Shown: piece by piece, positions 1 through 8,300 of the stretch
Numbering within the stretch: position 1 is the first letter of the stretch
How the letters are laid out: the number at the start of each line of letters is the position of its first letter
Assembly: GCA_902496005.1 (NCBI GenBank)
Contig: CABUZI010000046.1
Location: 1 to 13,279 of the forward strand
From: an uncultured Collinsella sp.
GTDB taxonomy: Bacteria > Actinomycetota > Coriobacteriia > Coriobacteriales > Coriobacteriaceae
Direction of reading: 5' to 3'
DNA length: 13,279 nt
Program-made: the position numbers and the translations under genes
The notes under the pieces: model-generated
The model's input: only the letters and a program-made list of their open reading frames with translations
What the model was told of the DNA's origin: nothing
Databases searched by the model: none

Positions 1-2148
1 CACCGCGCCGTCGCCCTCCTCGTTGAGGGCACCCGGGGCCTCCTTGCCCGCCAAGAAGCGGTCGAAGGCCAGCGCGATGGAACGCGGCGAGTTGCCGAAC
101 TCGGCCTCCTCCTCGGCCACGGCGTCGAGCGCCTTGAGCACGTTGGCGGCGATGGCCTTGCCCTCGGGGCCGCGCTGCGCCAGGCGCACGAACCAGCCGG
201 AGGCATTGACCGCGTCGCGCGCGATGGCGGCGAACGAATCACGCCCCACGCGACGCAGTGCGTAGCGCAGCACCTCGCGGGCACGCGTCACAAGCGGCAA
301 GCCCTGCAAGCCCGGCACATCGGAATCGCTCATGATGCCCATGTCGATATTCCGGCGCGAGGTCTCCCCCGTCTCGCCATCGAGCTTGGTCGCCAGCGCC
401 AGGAACTCCTGGGCGCCGAGCGCAAACATCGGCGAGGCGAGCAGCGGCATAAGGCCCTGCGCCGTATCGGCCGGATTGGCGAGCGCGCAGACCAGGGCAC
501 GCACCGTCTGCACCTCGGCTGCCTGGGCAAAGACCGAGCCGCCTGCGATGACGCAGTCGAGCCCCTGATCGCGGAAGGCCTGGGCGTAGACATCGGCGTT
601 GGTCATGCGGCCCAGCAGCAGTACCATGCCGCCCTGGGGCTGGCCGGCATCGGCAAGCGCGCGGAAGCGCTCGGCGATCGCGCGGGCCTTGGCCTGTGTG
701 CGCTCCTGCATACTGCCGCCGGCAACAAAGAGGGCCTGGCGGCGCGAGGCGTCCGCCACCAGCGTGTCCTTGCGGCCGTCGCTCGCCTCAAGATCCAAAA
801 AGCCCTGCATCAGGCCGCCGTCATCGCCGTCGAAGACGCGTGCCACGTAACGCAGCACCTCGTCATGGCTGCGGAAGTTGCGCACGAGTTTGACGAGTTC
901 GCCGGCAGGGGCATCGGCCACGGCAGTCGCCTCGGGCGCGGCAGACGAGCCCACCTTGCGCTCCTGACGACGGAACACCTCGACCTCGGCGCCACGGAAG
1001 CGATAGATGGACTGCTGCGCATCGCCCACGGTGCACAGCGCGCGCTCCCCCGCACCCGTCAGGTAGCGTATCAGATCGACCTGCATCTGGTCGGTATCCT
1101 GAAACTCATCGATCATGACCATCTTAAAGCGGCCCTCGTACGCAGCACGGATGGCAGGGTAATCGCGCAGGGCCTCGTAGGCCATACGCAGCAGGTCGTT
1201 ATTATCGAGGGCGGACTGGGCAGCCTTCAGCGCGCGATACTCAGCCTCCACGGAACGGGCCAGGCCCACCAGCGCATCGAGCGCCGGGCCACCGCAGGCA
1301 AGCACGATATTGATAAACGCATCGGCGGCCTCGGCCTTGAGCAGCTCGACCTGCTCCTTAGGGAATGCCTTGCTCGCGCGCGGCATGGTGCACGACATCA
1401 TGAGTCGCGCTGCATCGGCCATGGTCTTGCCGCTCGCCTCGAACGCGTCAATGGCGTCGAGTGCCATCTGCGCCTTCTCGGTCGCGGCCTTGCTTGCGGC
1501 CAGCGCCGCGCGATAGGCATCGGCGAGTGCCGAGGTATCGGCCTGCCCGCGCGCCACGCACACGTCGTCCATACCGCCCGGCAACTGGCTCGACAGCTCC
1601 AGCAGGTCGCGCACCAGGCCCTTGATGGTCGCGCCAGCGCCAAAGGAACCGCCCTCGCCCGCCATGGGATACCAGGCATAGAGGGCCTTGAGCGATGCCG
1701 CGAGCTCGGGGGCGGCATCGGGCGCCGTCGCGCGGGCCAACACATGCTCAACAGCCTGGTCCATGAGCTCGTCGGTATCGGTGAGCACCGTGAACTCGGG
1801 GTCGATGCCCAGCTCCAGCGCATGCGCGCGCAGGATACGCGAGCACATGCCGTGAATGGTCGAGATCCACGCGTCGTCGACGGTCAGTGCCTCCTCGTCC
1901 ATGCCCTCGTCGATAAGCGCACGGCGCACGCGGTCGCGAATCTCGGCCGCGGCATCTTTGGTAAAGGTAATAGCGAGCACCTGATCCAGATGTTCAACGA
2001 ACGGACCGGATTCGGGCGAGAGCGCGTAGACGATGCGGCGCGTAAGGGTAAAGGTCTTGCCCGAACCGGCGCCCGCCGAGACAAATAGCGGACGGTCGAG
2101 CGTTTTGACAATCTGCAGCTGTTGCGGCATCAAAGTCGAAAGATCCAT
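1..2148 (-). CDS. addA: AddA-type helicase/nuclease subunit A (C-terminus outside window)
   Basis: This is a UvrD-like superfamily 1A helicase, the motor subunit of the AddAB (RecBCD-like) complex that resects double-strand breaks for recombination. 716 codons are open from the ATG to the window edge; family members usually have about 1,100-1,250 residues, so the last helicase motifs and the C-terminal nuclease domain should lie outside. Visible motifs: Walker A AGAGSGKT (residues 25-32), motif Ia ITFTKDAAAEIRDRV, STIHGMCSRILRAHA, Walker B with IDEFQDTD (D347-E348), motif III GDAQQSIYRFRG (about 375-386) and RNFRS (N424). The start lies 3 bp after the addB stop. AAGGAGG (2161-2167), inside the end of addB, sits 12 nt upstream, which supports translational coupling. 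A lone UvrD/PcrA is less likely because of the AddB-like partner and the long insertions between motifs. Confidence 0.93.
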   Translation of the reverse strand, partial: MDLSTLMPQQLQIVKTLDRPLFVSAGAGSGKTFTLTRRIVYALSPESGPFVEHLDQVLAITFTKDAAAEIRDRVRRALIDEGMDEEALTVDDAWISTIHGMCSRILRAHALELGIDPEFTVLTDTDELMDQAVEHVLARATAPDAAPELAASLKALYAWYPMAGEGGSFGAGATIKGLVRDLLELSSQLPGGMDDVCVARGQADTSALADAYRAALAASKAATEKAQMALDAIDAFEASGKTMADAARLMMSCTMPRASKAFPKEQVELLKAEAADAFINIVLACGGPALDALVGLARSVEAEYRALKAAQSALDNNDLLRMAYEALRDYPAIRAAYEGRFKMVMIDEFQDTDQMQVDLIRYLTGAGERALCTVGDAQQSIYRFRGAEVEVFRRQERKVGSSAAPEATAVADAPAGELVKLVRNFRSHDEVLRYVARVFDGDDGGLMQGFLDLEASDGRKDTLVADASRRQALFVAGGSMQERTQAKARAIAERFRALADAGQPQGGMVLLLGRMTNADVYAQAFRDQGLDCVIAGGSVFAQAAEVQTVRALVCALANPADTAQGLMPLLASPMFALGAQEFLALATKLDGETGETSRRNIDMGIMSDSDVPGLQGLPLVTRAREVLRYALRRVGRDSFAAIARDAVNASGWFVRLAQRGPEGKAIAANVLKALDAVAEEEAEFGNSPRSIALAFDRFLAGKEAPGALNEEGDGAV

Positions 2149-2151
2149 GGT

Positions 2152-5100
2152 CTACACGTCCCTCCTTACAAACGTTCCTTGGTGGTTATACGAACAGCGC
2201 GCATGCGCGGCTTGCGCCGATGTCGGGTCGACAGCGGCGACGTCACCTGCCTCGAGCTCGCGCAGGCGCTCGGCAATGCCGGTCTCCACGCGGTCGAGCA
2301 GGGCATCGAAGTCCATGCTGCCGCCCTCGCCCGGGAAGCCCTTCTTGAGGCCCGGGATGCGACCGTCACCACGCTCTTCCTCGAGCAACTCGGCACTCGC
2401 CGCGCCGCGCAGCGCGGGCTTGCCGCCCTTGGTCGAGAAATAGAGCGCAGCACGGGTATCTAGGCCCAGCGCCCGACGCATGGCCTGCGCGTAGATGAGT
2501 GTCTGGGTATGGGGCGGCAGCCAGCGCGGGTCGTCGATGGGAGCCTCGCCCGTCTCCTCGTCACGCACCGTGGGGTCGGCAAGCTTAAACTCCTCGACAC
2601 CCGAACGATGCTTGTAGTCGATTACCACGGCGCGATTCTCGGCATCCACATCTACGCGGTCGATGCGCCCGCCGAGCGGCCAACCGGCATACTCGACCTG
2701 GAGCTCGTTGAACGCAAACTCCAGGTAGCGCGGGGCAAAGGGGGCAAGTGCCTCGGACTCGTAGGCAAGCACGCCCTCCAACTGCGGCAAGATCTCGGCC
2801 ACCTGACGCTCCTCCACCGGGGAGAGCGGCACCAGCGGGCCCTCGGCGCCGCGCTTGCCGGCGTGCTCGGCCAAGGTCTCGTCAAAGACCTCGTGCAGCA
2901 GCTCCTGTGCACGCGGCAGATTCTCGGGCGTCACGCGCTTCATGCCCTCTTGGGGCAGACGGGCATGCAGATGCTCCAGCACGTCGTGGACAAAGTTGCC
3001 CTTCTCCATGTTGCCAAAGCCCGCGTCGATCGACTGGGGCTTGACGCGATACGACACGAACCAGCACAGCGGGCACGTCGAGTACGCCTCAATCTGCGAG
3101 GCGGACGTCAGACGCGGCACGAGCGGCGCGTTCTCGCCCTCGCCATCGCGGCGACGCAGGACCAAATACGGCACGGCCTCGGCACTCAGATGCTGAGGGG
3201 CTTCACAGGTCACGCGCTCGCGCTTGAGACCTTCGCCTGCCGCGGGATCAAAGTCGGCGATGATATCGCCTTCGCCCACGCGCATGGGCTTGGCAGCGCC
3301 AGCGGCCTCGGCATGTGCCCACAGCTCGGTCCATACGGCTGCCGGGTAGCACTCGCGTGCCTGGCGATCGTGCGTCACACGGGCGAGCGCGACCGGACCG
3401 CTCGCCGCCTGCATCGCACGGCCAAAGCGCACGCGCAGCAGGGCAGCGGGCTCCAAAGACACGCCGTCGCGGCGCAGCTCGGCTGTCAACGTGGCAAGCG
3501 GGCCCTCTTCGTGCGAAAGCGGATAGCTGTCCAGGTCGACATCGGCAAACAGCACGGCATCGTAGCCGCCAGGACGCAAAACCGACGCATCGGCAAGCGA
3601 CACGAAGCGCACTTGTGCTCGTGGTGTGCGATCGACCTCGTAGGTCTCGTAATCGTAGGCGGTACTGCGCTTGTCCACCTTGGTTCGAACGCCGTCGAGA
3701 ACCGGCACGGTCGCGGCCTGCGACACGTCGAGCGCGCGAGCATCGTTCATAAGGATGTCGATGGCATGGCGCAGCAAAGCCGTCTCTGCCTGGCGACGGG
3801 CCTGGCCGTCAAGGCCGCCTAGAGCGCGATCGGGCAACGCCTCGGCAACGGCAAGCATGGCCTTAAGCGCCGTCACGGGCTTGTCACGCCACAGCGCCTG
3901 GAACACGTCCGAGACCACACACGGTACGTTCTTAAACCAGTTATCGTCGCTCGTCGCCTTGCGCGCGCCCCTCACCTGGCCCTGAACGCTCTGCAGCAGG
4001 CTCTTGACGCCCGCGGTAGTCTTGTTGCGCGAGAGACGCATATTCTTATCGAAGGTACGGGCATTGACGGCATCAGCGCCCGAAAGCGGACTGTAGATCC
4101 AGTCGGTAAGCTCCGGCGCGGGCCACCACTCGGTCTTGGAAGCGGTGCCCTCGTCGGCGGCTTTCATACGCTCGATCAGGTTGGCGAGCGCCGTAAACTG
4201 CCTGCCCGCGATGGACTGGGAAAACGCCGTGAACTCAGTCGTCTCGGCCGCAATGTGACGCGCCGCAAAACGGGCGGCGAGCTCGCCGAACAGCTGGGGT
4301 GCCCGGGCAGAAACGACGAGCACGCGCACGGGGTCGGCGGGCGTTGCAGTAGCTTTATCGGCCTTGGACTCCTTGCGCGCTTTCACCAACTTATCGATGG
4401 CGTCCGCATAGACATGAGCACGGGCATGGGGGCCGGCGACCTCAATAAAGACAGGCTGAGCGGCGGCCCCGCAAACGACATCAGACGCGACGGCGTCCTC
4501 CCCCAGCGGCGCGATCTCAAACAGCACACCGCGGGCATCAAATGCCGTGGCAAGCTCCTCGCGCATCGCCGCCTGCTCGCGGGCAAGCAGCACGACGACC
4601 TCTCCCCCATTGTTCGCCACGGCAGACAGCAGCTCGAGTAGACCGTGCGTAAACGACGTGGTACCGCGCACGCATACGGCGCGGGCGCACGCCGGCAGGC
4701 TATCGGCCAGGGCACCGGCCATAATGTCAGCTGCCTCGCAGGGCTCGACCATATCTCGACGGTCCAAACCGCCCGCGTAGGCACGCAAAAGCTCAAACAC
4801 ACGAGCCTCGGCATCGCTTTTTGGCTCAGGCTGGCAATTGTTGCCACCGCATCGCTCGGCCGTCGTCCCCGCCACACCCGGCAGCACATCGCGGGCCATG
4901 CGCGCGAGCATGCGCACCGTGCCCTGGCTACGCGAAAGCGGCTGCAGGTCGGCATCGTCGAGACGCGTGACCATGTCCGAGAACAGCATCTGGCGCTGCA
5001 GGTTGTCAACGAAACCGCGCCCGTCGCCCAAAAGCTCCCAAAGCGAGCGAATCCACGATGTAGGCGTCTTGTAGTCAATACCCAGCGAAATCCCGGCTTC

Positions 5101-5250
5101 CGCCGCATCATGACGGCACAGGTCGAGCTCGGCAAACGTAGGTGCCAGCAGCACGGCACGTCCGTGGCAGCCAACAAGGTCGGCAAGCAGCGCCGACTCG
5201 GCATCACTCAAATCCGTGCCGGCATTGGTGGTATAGATTCGAACAGGCAT
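2152..5250 (-). CDS. addB: AddB-like nuclease subunit B (PD-(D/E)XK family)
   Basis: This is a 1032-residue partner of AddA, expected to be a non-translocating helicase-like subunit that scans DNA and cuts one strand with its C-terminal nuclease domain. The RecB-type nuclease signature is clear: SASQIEAYSTCPLCWF (C726, C729), GGRIDRVD (D864), VVIDYKHRSG (D878, K880) and a downstream QTLIYAQAM. The N-terminus (VRIYTTNAGTDLSDAESA, then RAVLLAPT) aligns by position with the AddB P-loop region, but no GxxGxGK[ST] can be read. Classical AddB has a 4Fe-4S staple with one cysteine before the nuclease domain and three near the C-terminus; here I see only C1019 (ARCSYNHQ) near the end. The ATG has GGAGG only 3 nt upstream, which is unusually close, yet I see no alternative ATG/GTG/TTG start close by in frame. 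It is first in an operon with addA. Confidence 0.88.
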   Translation of the reverse strand: MPVRIYTTNAGTDLSDAESALLADLVGCHGRAVLLAPTFAELDLCRHDAAEAGISLGIDYKTPTSWIRSLWELLGDGRGFVDNLQRQMLFSDMVTRLDDADLQPLSRSQGTVRMLARMARDVLPGVAGTTAERCGGNNCQPEPKSDAEARVFELLRAYAGGLDRRDMVEPCEAADIMAGALADSLPACARAVCVRGTTSFTHGLLELLSAVANNGGEVVVLLAREQAAMREELATAFDARGVLFEIAPLGEDAVASDVVCGAAAQPVFIEVAGPHARAHVYADAIDKLVKARKESKADKATATPADPVRVLVVSARAPQLFGELAARFAARHIAAETTEFTAFSQSIAGRQFTALANLIERMKAADEGTASKTEWWPAPELTDWIYSPLSGADAVNARTFDKNMRLSRNKTTAGVKSLLQSVQGQVRGARKATSDDNWFKNVPCVVSDVFQALWRDKPVTALKAMLAVAEALPDRALGGLDGQARRQAETALLRHAIDILMNDARALDVSQAATVPVLDGVRTKVDKRSTAYDYETYEVDRTPRAQVRFVSLADASVLRPGGYDAVLFADVDLDSYPLSHEEGPLATLTAELRRDGVSLEPAALLRVRFGRAMQAASGPVALARVTHDRQARECYPAAVWTELWAHAEAAGAAKPMRVGEGDIIADFDPAAGEGLKRERVTCEAPQHLSAEAVPYLVLRRRDGEGENAPLVPRLTSASQIEAYSTCPLCWFVSYRVKPQSIDAGFGNMEKGNFVHDVLEHLHARLPQEGMKRVTPENLPRAQELLHEVFDETLAEHAGKRGAEGPLVPLSPVEERQVAEILPQLEGVLAYESEALAPFAPRYLEFAFNELQVEYAGWPLGGRIDRVDVDAENRAVVIDYKHRSGVEEFKLADPTVRDEETGEAPIDDPRWLPPHTQTLIYAQAMRRALGLDTRAALYFSTKGGKPALRGAASAELLEEERGDGRIPGLKKGFPGEGGSMDFDALLDRVETGIAERLRELEAGDVAAVDPTSAQAAHARCSYNHQGTFVRRDV

Positions 5251-5332
5251 GGTCCTCCGCTCAAACTGTTCGCAATAATCAATGCATCCATCCTACCCGC
5301 CCAAGCGGACACATTGCCACCGCAGCTCCATC

Positions 5333-5357
5333 TTTTGGTACAAAGCAACCTGACCCC
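5333..5357. repeat. Candidate dispersed intergenic repeat fragment upstream of addB
   Basis: The segment TTTTGGTACAAAGCAACC followed by TGACCCC lies in the 130-bp gap between the yerC-type gene's terminator and addB. Its GGGGTCAGG end (minus strand) resembles the GGGAC-type cores of other intergenic palindromes in this window (6532-6556, 9488-9550). I have an uncertain recollection of similar strings recurring in Coriobacteriia intergenic DNA; one copy here cannot prove a repeat. I found no convincing -35/-10 pair for addB in this gap. Confidence 0.3.
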
Positions 5358-5380
5358 AACGCACCAGCCGATTGCGGGCA

Positions 5381-5408
5381 TATAAAAACCGCCCCCGGAG
5401 GGACGGTT
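5381..5408 (-). terminator. Rho-independent terminator of the YerC-type gene
   Basis: Read on the minus strand, a 9-bp stem (AACCGTCCC pairing with GGGGGCGGTT, one G-T pair) with a 4-nt loop is followed directly by TTTTTATA. It lies 26 bp after the stop codon at 5435 and ends that transcript before addB, so addBA should have its own promoter. Confidence 0.85.
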
Positions 5409-5434
5409 CTTCGTAATTCAATGTTGTCGCTGGC

Positions 5435-5734
5435 CTACTCGCCATCCTCCAACTTAATGAGGATCTTGCGGTAGCCACCGTACTCGCCGTTCAGCGCCTT
5501 TGAAACGCGGCTCACCGTGGTGGACGAAGCGCCGGTGCGGGCCTGAACCTCAACATAAGGCTCGCCCTCGTCCAAATAGCGCGCAACCTGCAAACGCTGA
5601 GAAAGGTCGCAAATCTCGCGCGGCGTGCAGATATCGGTCAAAAACGCTTGGATATCCTTCTCGTCGTCCAAAAGGCTAAATGCGTGGACCAGCTGCTTGA
5701 CATCAGGCTTGTCAAACATGTTCTCGATATTCAT
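5435..5734 (-). CDS. YerC/YecD-type TrpR-family DNA-binding regulator
   Basis: This 99-residue protein matches the short YerC/YecD branch of the TrpR superfamily, whose members are transcription regulators of mostly unknown target. A helical N-terminus (VKQLVHAFSLLDDEKDIQAFLTDICT) is followed by PREICDLSQRLQVARYL and a helix-turn-helix around residues 57-80 (EPYVEVQARTGASSTTVSRV), then the typical family ending NGEYGGYRKIL. Length is typical (about 95-105). The ATG is preceded by a weak GGCGGTGAT Shine-Dalgarno-like stretch. It is a single-gene unit: own terminator downstream and an extended -10 candidate about 110 bp upstream. No tryptophan genes are nearby, so the neighbourhood does not reveal its target. 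Confidence 0.88.
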   Translation of the reverse strand: MNIENMFDKPDVKQLVHAFSLLDDEKDIQAFLTDICTPREICDLSQRLQVARYLDEGEPYVEVQARTGASSTTVSRVSKALNGEYGGYRKILIKLEDGE

Positions 5735-6058
5735 CGATCACCGCCAAACCCGCCAAAAGGCATCGAAGTTGATACTGACATCGGGCATCGTTCACCCGTT
5801 CTATGCAATAGGGCAACGCCTGTGGCTTTTGCCCGTAGCAGTGTAGCACACCACCAAACTAAAGCGACAAGACTCTCTGCCAGCGGCGCGTTTTTCAGGA
5901 CGAACGCCGTTTAGAAACCATATGCGCACGTAAGCTCCACGAATATTTGAGACAATGGGCGCCCAAACACCGCGGCGCGCCCGCGCAACCATCCAGGTCG
6001 CCGCCGTAAGCCGCTTCACGCGACGCCAGCAATCCCGGCGCAAGAAAGGATTCACGCC
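5735..6058. other. Divergent intergenic region (324 bp) between yerC-type and yvlD-type genes
   Basis: I see no convincing gene here. Open frames on both strands overlap each other, start without a ribosome site and show no recognisable family. On the minus strand there is an extended -10 candidate and a leader hairpin, listed separately. On the plus strand AAAGGA (6045-6050) is the ribosome site of the gene at 6059, but I found no good -35/-10 pair for it. Confidence 0.6.
5811..5848 (-). promoter_or_regulatory. Extended -10 promoter with leader hairpin for the YerC-type gene
   Basis: Minus strand: TGC-TACACT (TGnTACACT, -10 box at 5840-5845) fits an extended -10; the -35 is weak. The predicted start near 5833 falls at the edge of a hairpin at 5811-5834 (GGGCAA...TTGCCC with an inner GCC-ACA-GGC stem). 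This leaves a leader of about 100 nt before the start codon. The hairpin is read directly; its role is unknown. Confidence 0.45.
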
Positions 6059-6424
6059 ATGCGCTTTATGCTTAACTGGCTCTTCACCTCGATCGCCATC
6101 GCGATCGCCACGTTCCTCGTCCCCGGTATCCAACCCTTCGGCTTTGCCGAGACCTGGGTCTGCTTTGCCTTTGTGGGACTGTTCCTGAACATTGTCGATT
6201 CGCTCGTCAAGCCGTTCCTGACCGTCATCTCACTGCCGCTCACTATTATTACGCTTGGTGTTTTTCAGCTCGTAGTCAACAGCTTTATGCTCGAGCTGGC
6301 CAGCTACCTGTCGGTCAATCTGCTGGGCGCGGGCATCTCCATCGCCAGCTTTGGATCGGCCTTTATGGGCAGTATCCTGGTATCCATCACGCGCAGCATC
6401 CTCGACAGCATCGCCGAGGACTAA
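6059..6424 (+). CDS. YvlD-type small membrane protein (phage holin family 4 / DUF360-like)
   Basis: This 121-residue integral membrane protein matches the YvlD group that databases call 'phage holin family 4'. Despite the name, these are chromosomal genes of uncertain function, in some species linked to envelope-stress responses. Hydrophobic segments lie at about residues 6-24, 32-52, 55-80 and 88-115. The family signature is visible in the conserved middle: VGLFLNIVDSLVKPFL, then SLPLTIITLGVFQLVVNSFML. The start is well supported by AAAGGA 8 nt upstream. It is monocistronic, ending at a strong terminator and convergent with the Rrf2 gene. There is no lysin or phage gene nearby, so a true holin role is unlikely. 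Confidence 0.85.
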   Translation: MRFMLNWLFTSIAIAIATFLVPGIQPFGFAETWVCFAFVGLFLNIVDSLVKPFLTVISLPLTIITLGVFQLVVNSFMLELASYLSVNLLGAGISIASFGSAFMGSILVSITRSILDSIAED

Positions 6425-6464
6425 AACGGCCATTCCGGCCGTGCCCGTCTCAACAGCCCAAAAC

Positions 6465-6502
6465 GAAGGCCGCCCATCGCAAAAATGGGCGGCCTTCTTA
6501 TT
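6465..6502. terminator. Bidirectional terminator between yvlD-type and Rrf2 genes
   Basis: There is a perfect 13-bp stem (GAAGGCCGCCCAT / ATGGGCGGCCTTC; 6465-6477 and 6485-6497) with a 7-nt loop. It is followed by TTATTT on the plus strand and by GTTTT on the minus strand, suiting the convergent genes on both sides. A second small hairpin, ACGGCC-ATTCC-GGCCGT (6426-6442), sits just after the plus-strand stop codon. Confidence 0.88.
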
Positions 6503-6531
6503 TGTCAAGTCTCAAAGGGCGAGAGAATCTA

Positions 6532-6556
6532 CCATTTCTACCCCGTCCCCAAATGG
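6532..6556. repeat. Short intergenic inverted repeat with CCCCGTCCCC core
   Basis: CCATTT (6532-6537) and AAATGG (6551-6556) flank CTACCCCGTCCCC, 10 bp beyond the Rrf2 stop codon. It is too short to terminate well and is not needed, as a strong terminator lies just beyond. The minus strand reads GGGGACGGGG, similar to the GGGAC-type cores at other gene borders in this window. Repeat status is inferred, not shown. Confidence 0.35.
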
Positions 6557-6566
6557 CAGGTGTGGG

Positions 6567-6995
6567 TTAGATGACGTAGTCGTAGCCATGGTTGGGAGCG
6601 ACAAGTTGATCGAGTGTCACACCGTCGAGGTAGTCGTTGATGAGCTTGTCCAGGTTCTTCCACACGTCGAGCGTGGGGCACTCATCCGAGCGTGAGCAGC
6701 CCTTGCAGTCGCCATCCAGGCATGCAACCGGTGCCAGACTGCCCTCGGTCAGGCGCAGGATCTCGCCCACCGTGTACTGCTCGGGCGGGCGCGTGAGCAC
6801 GTAGCCGCCGCCCTTGCCGCGCATGCCCGAAAGCATGTTGGCGCGCACGAGCGTAGCCAAGATGTTCTCGAGATATTTCTCGGAAATCCCCTGTCGCGCC
6901 GCGATCTCTTTGAGCGGGATGCGACCGGCCGCCTGGTGCTCGGCCAGATCGACCATAACGCGCAGGGCATATCTGCCCTTTGTAGAAACCAACAT
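6567..6995 (-). CDS. Rrf2-family transcription regulator with probable Fe-S cluster (IscR/CymR-like)
   Basis: This is a 142-residue Rrf2 regulator. The winged helix is clear: MLVSTKGRYALRVMVDLA, then ISEKYLENIL (recognition helix about 38-50) and MRGKGGGYVLTRP (wing, about 58-70). Behind it lie C92, C97, C100 and C106, in a stretch resembling the IscR cluster loop (three cysteines at 92/98/104 in E. coli), followed by PTLDVWKNL as in IscR (CLTHxLW). Binding of a [2Fe-2S] or similar cluster is therefore likely, whereas CymR proteins usually lack this set. It diverges from cysK with 253 bp between. Rrf2 proteins next to cysK often regulate cysteine or Fe-S supply, so control of cysK and itself is the natural inference. 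Ribosome site: AAAGG about 11 nt before the ATG. A TAGAAT box upstream (minus strand) may be its -10. Confidence 0.92.
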   Translation of the reverse strand: MLVSTKGRYALRVMVDLAEHQAAGRIPLKEIAARQGISEKYLENILATLVRANMLSGMRGKGGGYVLTRPPEQYTVGEILRLTEGSLAPVACLDGDCKGCSRSDECPTLDVWKNLDKLINDYLDGVTLDQLVAPNHGYDYVI

Positions 6996-7112
6996 GTATA
7001 GTGCTGCCTTTCGGTCATTTAGTCCGTAGAAATTCTAGCCGAAAAATTGGTTTTGAAAATACCCGTTCCGGTCAAGATGGTTAATCAGCTCGTAATAATC
7101 TTCTATTTCCTA

Positions 7113-7141
7113 TTGCATTACTAGGCTTTAGTGTCTAGTAT
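7113..7141 (+). promoter_or_regulatory. Sigma-A type promoter of cysK
   Basis: TTGCAT (7113-7118), a 17-bp spacer and TAGTAT (7136-7141) make the best promoter match in the window. It predicts a transcript start near 7148, about 100 nt before the cysK ATG. Confidence 0.75.
7119..7140. promoter_or_regulatory. Candidate operator dyad inside the cysK promoter
   Basis: TACTAG (7119-7124) and CTAGTA (7135-7140) form a perfect 6-bp inverted repeat with a 10-bp gap. It fills the promoter spacer and overlaps the -10 box. A protein bound here should block RNA polymerase; the divergently encoded Rrf2 regulator is the obvious candidate. Only the dyad is seen; binding is inferred. Confidence 0.5.
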
Positions 7142-7150
7142 GCTTCCCAA

Positions 7151-7215
7151 CAGCTAAACGAACAACCTATAAGGTTTATGGGTTTAGCTGCTACACGCAC
7201 CGTGAAACCACACGG
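7151..7215 (+). promoter_or_regulatory. Structured 5' leader of cysK mRNA (two hairpins)
   Basis: CAGCTAAAC (7151-7159) pairs perfectly with GTTTAGCTG (7182-7190) and encloses a second stem, AACCT-ATA-AGGTT (7164-7176). A smaller hairpin, CCGTG/CACGG, follows at 7200-7215. The first stem begins only a few nucleotides after the predicted start. There is no U-tract, and no match to the SAM riboswitch or T-box features I know. It could be a stability element, a protein site or an unrecognised leader. Confidence 0.5.
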
Positions 7216-7248
7216 CAACCAGCAACTTGAACACTTTGGAGGTTCACC

Positions 7249-8187
<939 letters not shown>

Positions 8188-8203
8188 GGGCCCGTCACTT
8201 GTC

Positions 8204-8240
8204 GATAGGCCCATGGCATGCCGGCCTATCCTCTCTTCTG
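8204..8240 (+). terminator. Probable terminator of cysK
   Basis: GATAGGCC (8204-8211) pairs with GGCCTATC (8223-8230), with a CATGGCATGCC loop, followed by the pyrimidine run CTCTCTTCT. It starts 17 bp after the cysK stop codon. The U content is low, so it may be leaky, with 8301-8339 as the real end. Confidence 0.55.
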
Positions 8241-8287
8241 GCTGCCTGAGCCCATCTCGTTAGGGTGTCCCACGAGACGTCCGAACT

Positions 8288-8296
8288 TGCTACAAT
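8288..8296 (+). promoter_or_regulatory. Extended -10 box upstream of mnmA
   Basis: TGCTACAAT (TGnTACAAT) is a near-consensus extended -10; no good -35 is visible. An inverted repeat, TCTCGT (8255-8260) / ACGAGA (8272-8277), covers where the -35 would be and could be an operator. The start would fall near 8303, inside the stem of the terminator that follows, which is odd. Confidence 0.45.
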
Positions 8297-8300
8297 GTCT

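Noticed and set aside
865..2088. 407-codon plus-strand open frame opposite addA
   Set aside because: The opposite strand encodes clear helicase motifs. This frame is rich in H, R, G and L, has no family signature and arises from GC-biased third positions.
2509..3822. 437-codon plus-strand open frame opposite addB
   Set aside because: It is a shadow of the nuclease domain region of addB, with biased composition and no ribosome site or motif.
5801..6133. 110-codon minus-strand frame in the yerC/yvlD gap
   Set aside because: It overlaps the start of the yvlD-type gene, has Arg-rich random-looking sequence and no ribosome site.
6059..6424. Phage holin, hence prophage remnant
   Set aside because: The family name is misleading; the protein is YvlD-like and has no lysin, integrase or phage structural gene nearby.
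7148..7248. SAM riboswitch or T-box in the cysK leader
   Set aside because: The leader is only about 100 nt, with no four-way junction pattern, no T-box sequence and no terminator hairpin with U-tract.
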